This document shows positions 45,107 through 53,223 of a stretch of 64,000 nt of DNA, in pieces. A program made the translations under genes and the position numbers. Numbering within the stretch: position 1 is the first letter of the stretch; every line of letters begins with the position of its first letter. Origin of the DNA: Promethearchaeota archaeon (GTDB lineage Archaea; Asgardarchaeota; Lokiarchaeia; Sigyniarchaeales; SOKP01); NCBI GenBank assembly GCA_019057795.1, contig JAHLWS010000052.1, forward strand, positions 32,835 through 96,834. Direction: 5' to 3'. The notes under the pieces are model-generated. The model was given only the letters and a program-made list of their open reading frames with translations, made no database searches and was not told where the DNA came from.

Positions 45107-45294
45107 GTTTTTAAAAGGAGATTGTTACGTAAAGATTTAATTATTGGTTGGCGTTAACACAGTTTTGTACTATTAAAAATCATAAATTCTATTTATTTTT
45201 ATTTATCCTATCTTTTAAACCAATAATTTTTAAATTCTTTAGAGGTTTTTTAACCTTATAATTTTAATAAATTAAATTAAGCCCAGTTTAAAAA

Positions 45295-45591
45295 ATGCGT
45301 TCCAGAAAACCTTTTATTATTTTTTGGCCCCAATATTTCGATGCAAAAAGGAGTAGATCGGAGGGAAGACGCATTCCAAAGAAATTTGCTATTGATAAAA
45401 TCAATACAAATGATATTGTAAAAGCAGCAAAACATCTAGGTTATAATGCCCATTCCGAAAAAGGATATCAATATCCTAGAACGTGGTGGGACGATCCTGG
45501 TAGAGTATCAATTGATACGAAAGGTAAGACAAAATCTAAGGTCTTAATCGAAGTTGCTAAAGAAATTAAGAAGTTACAACCAAAAAAATAA
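45295..45591 (+). CDS. srp19: signal recognition particle protein SRP19
   Basis: IIFWPQYFDAKRSRSEGRR and IPKKFAI are the SRP19 core signature, followed by the RNA-binding basic region and PRTWWDDPGRV. SRP19 binds SRP RNA helices 6 and 8 and lets SRP54 assemble. The length of 98 is normal for archaea. It heads the plus-strand pair with hypA, 9 bases apart. Confidence 0.93.
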   Translation: MRSRKPFIIFWPQYFDAKRSRSEGRRIPKKFAIDKINTNDIVKAAKHLGYNAHSEKGYQYPRTWWDDPGRVSIDTKGKTKSKVLIEVAKEIKKLQPKK

Positions 45592-45600
45592 AAAATTATT

Positions 45601-45972
45601 ATGCACGAATTTTCTTTTGCCTATGACATCTTTAAGATTGCTGAAGCTACCGCTTTAAAATATAATGCTAATAAAATTTCACAAGTATATCTCGAGATTG
45701 GCGAGTTAACCTTAATAGTTCCTGAGTTACTCAAACGATCGTTTGAAATGGCAACTAAAGGCTCGATTGCTGAGGGTGCCGAATTAAAAATAGAAATAAC
45801 ACCGGGAAAAATTAAGTGTCGAGAATGCGGTAAAGTCTCAACCGTTACTTTAAGCGAAGAGTCGTATTTAACAGGGTTGCAATTATTTCAGTGCAGACAT
45901 TGCCAAAGCAAGAACACTGAAATAATAGAAGGAAAGAAAGCTAACATAAAAAACATTAAAATTCAAGAATAA
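45601..45972 (+). CDS. hypA: hydrogenase nickel-incorporation protein HypA
   Basis: It begins MHEFSFAYDI, where the N-terminal Met-His-Glu binds nickel. The zinc site has two CxxC pairs: CRECG and CRHC. The length of 123 fits. HypA delivers nickel to [NiFe] hydrogenase with HypB. No other hyp or hydrogenase genes are in this window, so the target is encoded elsewhere. It converges with rps8e across a 15-base gap. Confidence 0.92.
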   Translation: MHEFSFAYDIFKIAEATALKYNANKISQVYLEIGELTLIVPELLKRSFEMATKGSIAEGAELKIEITPGKIKCRECGKVSTVTLSEESYLTGLQLFQCRHCQSKNTEIIEGKKANIKNIKIQE

Positions 45973-45987
45973 GTCGTTTGAATGTAC

Positions 45988-46365
45988 CTAAACTAGTATA
46001 GCGTTAAGCACTCCGTGCTGTCCAGGTCTGCTAACTATTTTAGCCTTACCCAACTCTGTTTCGACAATAGCGCCTTTGGTGATAATATGGCGTCTATTCA
46101 AATCTTTAGAGGCTGGATTACTGTCAAATTTTAATATCTTAACTTTTGAGGTTTTATTTGTATTAAGGTCTGTGACATTTATAAACGTAGTTGAGAACAT
46201 TTTGAGCTTGAAATTTCCCCCCATAGTGCGCTGATGTTTTTTTTTTTCTTGAGCTATTTTAGTTTCAATAGGAGGCTGTTCTAGTTCTCTTTTCCTTTTT
46301 TTATGAAAATGCTTGTATTTTTTTCCTGTGTATTTTCTTTTACTTCTTGCTTGACTTCTTGCCAT
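45988..46365 (-). CDS. rps8e: 30S ribosomal protein S8e
   Basis: The start MARSQARSKRKYTGKKYKH is close to the standard archaeal S8e opening. The core VKILKFDSNPASKDLNRRHI and GAIVETELGKAKIVSRPGQHG complete the barrel domain. The length of 125 matches archaeal S8e. S8e is found in archaea and eukaryotes only, which helps set the domain. It is monocistronic here. Confidence 0.95.
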   Translation of the reverse strand: MARSQARSKRKYTGKKYKHFHKKRKRELEQPPIETKIAQEKKKHQRTMGGNFKLKMFSTTFINVTDLNTNKTSKVKILKFDSNPASKDLNRRHIITKGAIVETELGKAKIVSRPGQHGVLNAILV

Positions 46366-46530
46366 GATAAAAAGACACTCATCGACTCAAATATGTTATA
46401 ATTGATAATATGATATATCTTTAAAATTTTTTGTTTAAGTGTTTATAATTTCTAAAAGTAAAATAAAAATAGGAGAAATTAATTTATTTATTATAATTAT
46501 TAAATTATTATAGAATAATTGTTGAAGAGA

Positions 46531-47172
46531 ATGATGGAAAACAAAAACAATATGCTAAACTTGGACGAGGATTTATTAAACCGAATAATTAAATCAAGTA
46601 CTACTACCGTAGGGATAATTGTTAAAGATGCTGTTGTAGTTGGAACAGAATCTCAAGCCACCGCGGGATACACAGTAGCCACTAAAACTGCACAGAAGCT
46701 CTTTCAGATTAACAATTACACTTGCGCTACAATCTCGGGTGGAGTGGCAGATTGTCAATATGTTGTTAACCAACTCAAAGCACTTTCCAGATTGAAGCAA
46801 GTAGAAGAAGAAAAAGTACCAGACCCGAAATATATCGGAAGTTTAACGAGAAACATTCTATTTAGCGGAAGGTCTTACTTTGTATGCATGATGATAATAG
46901 GTGGATATTCCCAAAAGGATAAAAAAGGTATTCTTTACGGTGTTGATTTACTAGGAACTTTATACGAAGAAGATAAATACATTTCTTTTGGTTCCGGGTC
47001 TCCATTCTCTTTAGGCGTTCTAGAGGCAGACTGGAAGCGAAATATGACTAAAACTGTTGGAATTGACCTGGTAAAAACCGCTATTACAAGTTCCCGAGAA
47101 CGAGATGCTGCATCGGGATTCAAGATTCAAATCTGTACCATTGATAAAAATGGTTTCAAACAAATTCAATAA
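46531..47172 (+). CDS. psmB: proteasome beta subunit (Ntn hydrolase)
   Basis: After a propeptide of about 22-26 residues the mature start is TTTVGIIVKDAVVV. Thr1 is the nucleophile, Glu17 is in GTESQAT and Lys33 in KTAQKLF; all three catalytic positions match the Thermoplasma enzyme. SSREROAA-like SSRERDAASG supplies the C-terminal Asp-Ser region. The residue before Thr1 is Ser rather than the usual Gly, so self-processing may be slower. Two TTG codons (46519, 46522) are possible starts; I chose ATG 46531. The 20S core degrades unfolded proteins with PAN or VAT. Confidence 0.9.
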   Translation: MMENKNNMLNLDEDLLNRIIKSSTTTVGIIVKDAVVVGTESQATAGYTVATKTAQKLFQINNYTCATISGGVADCQYVVNQLKALSRLKQVEEEKVPDPKYIGSLTRNILFSGRSYFVCMMIIGGYSQKDKKGILYGVDLLGTLYEEDKYISFGSGSPFSLGVLEADWKRNMTKTVGIDLVKTAITSSRERDAASGFKIQICTIDKNGFKQIQ

Positions 47173-47358
47173 ATTGTGTGTTAGTAGATTAATAGTTTAT
47201 TTAAGCACCAATTATCAGAAATATTATTCTTTATTTTTTAGAAAAAATTTAAATGAAATATATTGTATAAATTTTGTAAGTTTTAGAATTAAAAACAAAC
47301 TAGAGAATTTTTCTGGAAAATTCAAAGAGTTGAATCAAAAATCGAGATTATTGGATAT

Positions 47359-47616
47359 TTGGGAGATTTATTGGCTCAAAGAATCAATATAAGTCCACCT
47401 GCGGCCCGGGGATTAATAAAACTATCGATAAAGGACGAGTTAGGTCCTTTTAAACCATATAATCAAATTAATTTTGAAGATTTGAAAAAAACTTTTGAAA
47501 ATTCTCTAAAAAGAAGATTAATAAAATTAGAAGTTCAAGAATGTGAATCTATTCTTGAATACATATTGGACGAACTAACTTTAAACCAGTCGTTAATAAC
47601 AATTGGAGGAGTATAA
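47359..47616 (+). CDS. small helical protein of unknown function
   Basis: An 85-residue ORF starting at TTG 47359. The start is poorly supported, since no ATG or GTG exists in the open frame after TAA 47290. The sequence INISPPAARGLIKLSIKDEL looks like a compact helical domain; the rest is charged helix ending SLITIGGV. The next gene starts 4 bases after its stop with GGAG inside this gene, so the two are likely coupled. I cannot name a family, but the even codon use suggests it is real. Confidence 0.5.
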   Translation: MGDLLAQRINISPPAARGLIKLSIKDELGPFKPYNQINFEDLKKTFENSLKRRLIKLEVQECESILEYILDELTLNQSLITIGGV

Positions 47617-47619
47617 AGG

Positions 47620-48405
47620 ATGGACCTTATTATTTTATTCTGGATTTTCGCTATATTGTTGATATTATTCATTGTTTCACTCTTAGTTGTAGGTATTTTT
47701 TTCTTAATTAAAGGTAATCAAAATAAAATGAAGAACCTTATAGTAATAGGAATAGGTTTTATTGCAATGGTTATTGGTTTTATTGGTAGTTTTATCTTTA
47801 AATTGGGATTTGTTTTTCAAGAAGTTTTTGTTTTTATTGGATTCGTTTTATTAGTAATTTTTACAAATATGACGTTTTATAAGGGTAGAAAGTCAAAAGC
47901 AAAAGCAGTGTTAACTGTTACGGTAATTTTAGGAGCCATACAGCTTATATTTATGACACTCCATGTATATTTTTCAATTAATACCTACTATTTCAGAGTT
48001 ACTTTAGATGTACCCTATACTTTTTTAGTCTTTAATTGGATGGCGTGGTCATCCTATTCCGCGTATCAAAAAATAAAGAATAAAAATATTCAACCATGGA
48101 TAAAAGTACGATACAAATTGGTTGCTTTCGTTTCATTTATTCTCAGCTTTAATAATATACCCGAGTTTTTTCAGCCTGTAGGTACTACATGGGGCGATCC
48201 TGATAATTTAATAAGCCTAGCTGTTTTTGGTACAACTGCTGTAATATCAGTAATTTTTGCAATTGGGTTTAGTTTGGCATGGATGATGCCAAATCGTCTT
48301 AAAAAGTTTTTTAATAGGAATTATCAACTTTTAGATGAAAAAGAGTATACTGAAGAAGAATTAATGAATTTAATTAGAGAACAATTAGCGAACGGGAATA
48401 ATTAA
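47620..48405 (+). CDS. multi-pass membrane protein of unknown function
   Basis: A 261-residue protein with about seven hydrophobic helices (residues roughly 3-30, 38-58, 62-82, 92-114, 126-145, 165-183 and 205-228) and a soluble, acidic C-terminal tail of 25 residues. GGAG at about 47605 lies inside the previous gene and gives a good Shine-Dalgarno. There is no transporter or enzyme motif. It follows the small ORF at 47359. Confidence 0.6.
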   Translation: MDLIILFWIFAILLILFIVSLLVVGIFFLIKGNQNKMKNLIVIGIGFIAMVIGFIGSFIFKLGFVFQEVFVFIGFVLLVIFTNMTFYKGRKSKAKAVLTVTVILGAIQLIFMTLHVYFSINTYYFRVTLDVPYTFLVFNWMAWSSYSAYQKIKNKNIQPWIKVRYKLVAFVSFILSFNNIPEFFQPVGTTWGDPDNLISLAVFGTTAVISVIFAIGFSLAWMMPNRLKKFFNRNYQLLDEKEYTEEELMNLIREQLANGNN

Positions 48406-48430
48406 TTCTTGTAAAATTTATAATTACAGA

Positions 48431-48925
48431 TTAATCCTTAACAAAGTTTATCGCTATTTGAATCAATTTATTTTTTAAATAAATAAAACCATTAATTTCC
48501 TTGCTTCTAGAATCCATTATTATCCATATTAAGTGTTTGAACTTTTTTATACCACAGTTATGATAAGATTTCATACATTTTTTATCAACGCCACTCGGAT
48601 TTGCTCCAGCGGGGTGAGAATGAAAAATTGCTATTAATTTTAAATTGTTATCTTTTAAAATAGTAGTTGAAAGTTTTATCAACATGTCATCGTTATCTAA
48701 CAAGAATGCAACAGGACTTTTATTGCTAGAGTCAATACATTGAAAATCCTTACTATAATACTTATATTTAAAATCACCATTATTATTAATTTCTTGAATT
48801 TCACCGAAAATTAAACCGCACGCTTCATGCGGGGTGGTTTTTTCAATACATTGTTCTAATTCGTTAATTAGGATCTTGTCAATAAAAAAAATAATATCGT
48901 TTTCAAATCTCATTTTATACTTCAT
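48431..48925 (-). CDS. JAMM/MPN-domain metalloprotease (possible deubiquitinase)
   Basis: The JAB1/MPN fold is shown by the helix LEQCIEKTTPHEACGLIFG, whose Glu lies in HEACGL, and by the metal motif HSHPAGANPSGVD. The spacing is H-x-H-x(6)-S-x(2)-D, one residue shorter than the usual x(7). Zinc is bound by the two His and the Asp. In Asgard archaea such proteins act in ubiquitin-like systems; no ubiquitin, E1 or E2 gene is in this window. It is likely cotranscribed downstream of the DUF4443 regulator gene (7-base gap). Confidence 0.85.
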   Translation of the reverse strand: MKYKMRFENDIIFFIDKILINELEQCIEKTTPHEACGLIFGEIQEINNNGDFKYKYYSKDFQCIDSSNKSPVAFLLDNDDMLIKLSTTILKDNNLKLIAIFHSHPAGANPSGVDKKCMKSYHNCGIKKFKHLIWIIMDSRSKEINGFIYLKNKLIQIAINFVKD

Positions 48926-48932
48926 ACTCGAA

Positions 48933-49610
48933 TTAAAATAGCGTTAAAGCCGCGTTTAAAGCGGCTAACCGCGATATTTGGGGATTTTCACCCAAACCTA
49001 TTATTATCACATCGTCTTTCTCAAATAATACCTTAGCTTTTTCAATTTTAGATGTAAAATACTTCAGAGTTTTTTGATTGATTTTCTTTTGTTCTTCGCT
49101 GTTATTATTTACAAATTTAGAGGGAAAGATAATATTTTTTCCGTTATACACAAGACAAGTAGCTCCAGAACCGTTAACCTTTATTGCCGCGTCTCTTTGC
49201 TCGATTCCGTTCTTAATTTTCTTAGTAGCGTTCTTAACTAAACAAAAGTAAGGATTAACATTTTCAGGTTCAATAATAATATCTTTTAAAAAAGTAAGGT
49301 CCGCTTTTTCTAATAAAGGAATTTTATTTTTTATTTTAGCAAAAAATTTATGCCCTTTCTCAGTTAACACATGCCCCTTCCTTTCTCCTTCGTCTGGAAC
49401 TACAATAAATTCACTTACATCTTTTAGTTTTTTAACCAAAGATTTAGCTGTTCCAGATCCAATTTGTAATTCATCTTTAAGGCGATATCTTCCAATGCCT
49501 CCTGGATTTTTTCCAAATATAAATAATGATAATATAATATGAACATAATCGAAAGTAGGTCTAATAGTTGGACTTTCAAATAGTGGCTTCAATTCACTTA
49601 ATTCTTTCAT
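48933..49610 (-). CDS. DUF4443-type winged-helix regulator
   Basis: The N-terminal winged helix is GIGRYRLKDELQIGSGTAKSLVKKL, with the wing VLTEKGHKFF. The C-terminal domain includes NGSGATCLVYNGKNIIFPS and DDVIIIGLGENPQISRLAALN, the features of archaeal DUF4443/DUF2111. Members are archaeal regulators or RNA-related proteins of uncertain role. It precedes the JAMM gene on the same strand. Confidence 0.75.
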   Translation of the reverse strand: MKELSELKPLFESPTIRPTFDYVHIILSLFIFGKNPGGIGRYRLKDELQIGSGTAKSLVKKLKDVSEFIVVPDEGERKGHVLTEKGHKFFAKIKNKIPLLEKADLTFLKDIIIEPENVNPYFCLVKNATKKIKNGIEQRDAAIKVNGSGATCLVYNGKNIIFPSKFVNNNSEEQKKINQKTLKYFTSKIEKAKVLFEKDDVIIIGLGENPQISRLAALNAALTLF

Positions 49611-49739
49611 GTTCTTGATATTAAAAGAAATCGTTTGTAAAAAAAATATTACATCAAATAAAATTATAAGTTAAAATAGTATTAATTCCTTTATATAATC
49701 GATAATTATTACTTTATCGAGAAGTCGGCGAATTTTTTT

Positions 49740-50738
49740 ATGGCGAAAAAAAATAGAGATCAAGAGCAAGAAGATATGCACGAATTAATATTATTTAGAG
49801 AGCCGACTGCTAAGGAAATAAAAAAATTCGAATCTGTTTCTCTTGAATATATTAATCAAGAAGATAAAATTAATTTGGTATGCAAATCAGAACCTTTTGG
49901 AGGAAATTATCTTTATTCCTTGGTAATATCAAATAAGAGCGTTGAACCGATTACAGAAATTAAGATTAGAGTAAGAATTCCAAGAGTATTAAAGCTTTGT
50001 AGAAGTACACCTCCAACTATAACTATAGAAACTATTAATTTTGAAGAAGATGAAGAAGAAACACAAGTAAAAATAGAATTTGAAGTATTAAAAGGAAAGG
50101 CTCAAAAACAAATTAATTTATTTCTCAGCCCGTTATCCTTAGAAGAAAAAGGTGAGATTAGATCATCCGTTACATTCGTAAGTAATACTGATTTTGTTAG
50201 GGCAATTGACACGGGTGCTATTACTATTCAATTCGATCCATTTAACATTGAAAGAAAAATATTACCAAGTGCTGAAGTTAAAAAATTCCTGCAAAAACCC
50301 GGGATAAAAAAAGCGATTAAAAGTATTGGGATTGGTATAGAAAAATTCTTCGACGAAAACTATTATTTCAACCAAATTACTAAAATCATCCAGGACCAAA
50401 ATTTCCAATTAATTATTAAAGATAACGATAATAAAATTGTTTGGTTTTTCGGAACAGATTTAGTATCGGGAAACGATATCTTGATAATTGGACAAATTGT
50501 CTCGGGTAAAATAGAATGGTTAGCAGCGTCGCAAAACCATCCTTTACTCATCTCCATCTTAACAAACTTTGTAAACACTCTTAAAGAGGAAATGATGATT
50601 TTAAACTTAATAAATTCTGAAGATCAAATTTGTCATTTAGAATGTAAATATTGCGGCAATATCTTATCTAGCTTTCCTGGAAAAGGTAAATCTATCGAAT
50701 GTAATAAATGCAACTACGAACAAGTTATTTGGAACTAG
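49740..50738 (+). CDS. beta-sandwich, platform-like protein with C-terminal zinc ribbon
   Basis: Residues about 40-165 look like an immunoglobulin-type beta-sandwich (YLYSLVISNKSVEPITEIKI, then LFLSPLSLEEKGEIRSSVTF). Residues about 175-290 are alpha/beta. A zinc ribbon closes it (CKYCGNIL, CNKCNYEQ). The sandwich plus platform order is like the appendage of AP/COPI adaptor subunits, but this is only a layout comparison. I do not recognise the family. The gene is transcribed alone. Confidence 0.6.
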   Translation: MAKKNRDQEQEDMHELILFREPTAKEIKKFESVSLEYINQEDKINLVCKSEPFGGNYLYSLVISNKSVEPITEIKIRVRIPRVLKLCRSTPPTITIETINFEEDEEETQVKIEFEVLKGKAQKQINLFLSPLSLEEKGEIRSSVTFVSNTDFVRAIDTGAITIQFDPFNIERKILPSAEVKKFLQKPGIKKAIKSIGIGIEKFFDENYYFNQITKIIQDQNFQLIIKDNDNKIVWFFGTDLVSGNDILIIGQIVSGKIEWLAASQNHPLLISILTNFVNTLKEEMMILNLINSEDQICHLECKYCGNILSSFPGKGKSIECNKCNYEQVIWN

Positions 50739-51171
50739 AAAGTTTAATTACTCCTTCGTTAATATATTCTTTCGATGGCTTGTTTTAAAAATAGAATTAA
50801 TTTTTTTATGTTTCATTTGATATAAAATTTTGCTCTTCAGCATTTCACAATTTGATTAAACTTTTATTTTCTTCTAAAAGTATCACCAAATGTTTTATTA
50901 TGTCAGGTTTAGAGTTCTTTTTATTCCTTTAAACACTAAATATTCATAGATTTGAAAAATCAGTGCAAGATATTTATATTGTACGAAATGATTCAATTAG
51001 TATGATTTGAATTTTGTCGTGAAATTTTTTTCGTTTTTTTCCTTAGAAAATCAAGTATCAATCAAAATCTTTAAATACATAAAAGAACATTCTTTATTTG
51101 ATTAAGTAAATTTAATCAAAAAAATTAAATTTAAAAATATTAACTAAAATCTAAAAAGTGGAGGAATTATC
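50739..51171. other. 433-base intergenic region before the histone gene
   Basis: AT-rich, with no open coding remnant that I can see on either strand. It contains the histone promoter and an untranslated leader of about 70 bases. No RNA gene is recognised. Confidence 0.6.
51069..51078 (+). promoter_or_regulatory. TATA-like box of the histone gene
   Basis: CTTTAAATAC lies in an otherwise mixed AT-rich stretch. Transcription would begin near 51100, giving a leader of about 70 bases that carries GGAGG just before the histone ATG. This is unusual for archaea, where many leaders are short. Confidence 0.4.
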
Positions 51172-51384
51172 ATGTCTGAATATATTAGTTGGAGTCCTAT
51201 TAGGCGTCTTATGAAACATAACGGTGCTGTTATTGTCGCAAGAGATGCTGTAAACGAGCTAGTCGGTTGGATGGGCGCATCAGCAGAAAAAATAACCAAA
51301 AGTGCGTTAATCTTAACGAAACATTCAAAACGTAAGAAAATAACTCGTGACGATATCTTAATGGCTATTAAATACTTCAAATAA
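51172..51384 (+). CDS. archaeal histone (HMf-like)
   Basis: A single histone fold of 70 residues: helix 1 SPIRRLMKHNGA, long helix 2 VARDAVNELVGWMGASAEKITKSA, loop KHSKRKKITRDDI with the Lys-Thr-Arg of the L2 loop, and helix 3 ILMAIKYF. The RD salt-bridge pair and the pre-helix-3 Thr are in place. No tail is present, as in classical archaeal histones. GGAGG lies about 8 bases before the ATG. It compacts DNA in multimeric stacks. Confidence 0.95.
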   Translation: MSEYISWSPIRRLMKHNGAVIVARDAVNELVGWMGASAEKITKSALILTKHSKRKKITRDDILMAIKYFK

Positions 51385-51496
51385 ATAGCAAATATAGTTT
51401 AAAACTTATTTCTTTTTTTTTCTTTTTGTCTAATTTTTTCTAAGTCCAATCAATAAATACTAATGATTAATTATCTTCTCTCAGGAATCTTTCAAA

Positions 51497-51832
51497 TTAA
51501 TCAGGTAAATTTCTATTAACTTTTATTAGCATATTTTTCAAATATTGCTTCATAAAGAACCTTTCGCTGTTGCAATAGTCTAACTTTTCGTTATTTGATA
51601 ATTTTTTACAGTTTTTCAAGAGAGTATGGATATCTTCAACTATAATAAAGTACTCTTTTGTAGCAATATCACATTCTTGAATTATTAGATCATTAACTAA
51701 GTTTGAGTTATAATCGTTGTCTCCGACTTGAGTTTTGCTGATATTTATTGAATGGCTATTTGTGTTTGTTTTAACAGTTTCAATGAAATGTACTACTTCT
51801 TTACTATTACTGAAACCTTTTGAAATGAATAC
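51497..51832 (-). pseudogene. 112-codon open frame without start, possibly TIR-like
   Basis: The minus strand is open from a TGA at 51835 to the stop at 51497: VFISKGFSNSKEVVHFIETV, then QVGDNDYNSN, LIIQECDIATKEYFIIVED and a helical tail. There is no ATG, GTG or TTG at the beginning. VFI-x-x-G near the start and the later ECD and IIVED strands recall TIR-like nucleotide-binding domains (VFIVHG type), but the match is weak. It is probably the broken remnant of a larger gene in the 554-base gap 51385-51938; the remainder of the gap shows nothing. Confidence 0.4.
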
Positions 51833-51938
51833 TCATCTCGGAGAATTTTCGATTTAATGAAAGAAATCACAAAACAATATTTAAAAGAGAAGATAGTAGC
51901 AATTTATTGTTAAATAAAAAAATTAGTAAAAAAGTCTA

Positions 51939-53066
51939 TTATTCTAAGCAATAATTATTGTTGACATATTTTTCTAATCCTTCGAGAATACTTTTAGTTC
52001 CCTTAGAATTATGAACTTCCATCAAATCATCGACCGTTACAAATTTCTCTGTTTTTGCTGATAAATACGATAATAACACAGTTTTTATTGCTTCTCTAGC
52101 TTGCTCTGGAGAAAAATCTGGTTTTACATCGTTAATTATACAATCTGTAAAATAAGAGTCCTCAATACCGATAGATATCTCGTAATATTTTGGATAAGGT
52201 CCGTGTTTAATTTCTGGTTTGTACCATTTTCCTTTATTATTGCCCATACTTTCGTGATTAGAGAATATTTTAACAGGCTTTTTCCACTCGTGATTTTCGA
52301 TAATTGTACCTTTTGTTCCATATATTTCTAAGCTATTTGTTGGTGGTGATATAACGGTAAAGCTAACTATCGTTTCAACAATAGTCCCACATAAATACTT
52401 CAATAAAACCATGGCGTTGTCCTCGGCTTTTTCGCTCAAATTAGTACACTGTTTTGTTAACCAACAATAAGCAGATTCAACTTTATCATTTAATATCCAA
52501 TTAATTGTCGCAAATTTATGGGCGCCCATATCCATTAAAGCCCCGCCTCCTGCCATAATTGGATGACCTTTCCAATACCCGCTTTTCATAAGTCCAGGTA
52601 TTTCATTAACTCCTTCGTAAGATCGCACTAAAAAAACTTTTCCCACTAACCCCGATTGCACTGCTTCCATTATATATTTATGAGCGGGTAAAAATCGATG
52701 ATTTTCGGCAATCATAAATTTAACGCCCGCTTTCTCAGTTGCCTTAATCATATCATCACAGCCTTCGAGTGTAGTAGCCATCGGTTTTTCGCAGAGTACA
52801 TGCTTATCAGCTTCTGCTGCCGCAATGACATACCTTTCATGGAGAAAGTGTGGAACCATTATCAGTACAGCGTCAATATCGCTTTTTAGCAAATCATCAA
52901 TAGTGCTGCAATAAGTCATCTTATTGGTTTTAGCGCATCTTCTTGCAGTTTTCTCGTTGACGTCAAAAACTGCTTTAAATTTGATTTTTGGATTATTTTT
53001 ACATCCAAATTTATGAAACCTCCAGACAGTGCCAGATCCAATAATCCCGTATTTAACAAAATCCAT
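51939..53066 (-). CDS. Gfo/Idh/MocA-family oxidoreductase
   Basis: The Rossmann N-terminus is YGIIGSGTVWRFH, and VLCEKPMATT carries the EKP motif with the catalytic Lys. The C-terminal dimer domain starts at GLVGKVFLVRSYEG, and MDMGAHKF contains the family His. The length of 375 is typical. It is an NAD(P)-dependent dehydrogenase of sugars, inositols or similar. It stands divergently from the M24/SDR genes at 53.2 kb, and the group with BKACE suggests a catabolic module. Confidence 0.9.
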   Translation of the reverse strand: MDFVKYGIIGSGTVWRFHKFGCKNNPKIKFKAVFDVNEKTARRCAKTNKMTYCSTIDDLLKSDIDAVLIMVPHFLHERYVIAAAEADKHVLCEKPMATTLEGCDDMIKATEKAGVKFMIAENHRFLPAHKYIMEAVQSGLVGKVFLVRSYEGVNEIPGLMKSGYWKGHPIMAGGGALMDMGAHKFATINWILNDKVESAYCWLTKQCTNLSEKAEDNAMVLLKYLCGTIVETIVSFTVISPPTNSLEIYGTKGTIIENHEWKKPVKIFSNHESMGNNKGKWYKPEIKHGPYPKYYEISIGIEDSYFTDCIINDVKPDFSPEQAREAIKTVLLSYLSAKTEKFVTVDDLMEVHNSKGTKSILEGLEKYVNNNYCLE

Positions 53067-53223
53067 AATTAATCTTTTTTAGTAGGATATTTATAAATAT
53101 GTTATTAATCTTGTAGAAAGTTTCCAAAATCGATAATAAAGATTTACCTTTACCTTAGATAAATTTTATTATAAGTTTTTAACTCAGATTATATTTTAAT
53201 CAATTAATATTTAAAAGATGTGA

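Noticed and set aside
47105..47392. 95-codon plus frame between proteasome beta and the small helical gene.
   Set aside because: It starts inside the proteasome gene in another frame and has no protein-like features; the gap 47173-47358 is AT-rich spacer.
53218..53223. Selenocysteine at TGA 53221 in the M24 gene.
   Set aside because: The second codon of a peptidase is not a plausible Sec site, no SECIS was recognised and no Sec genes are seen here. A point change is simpler.
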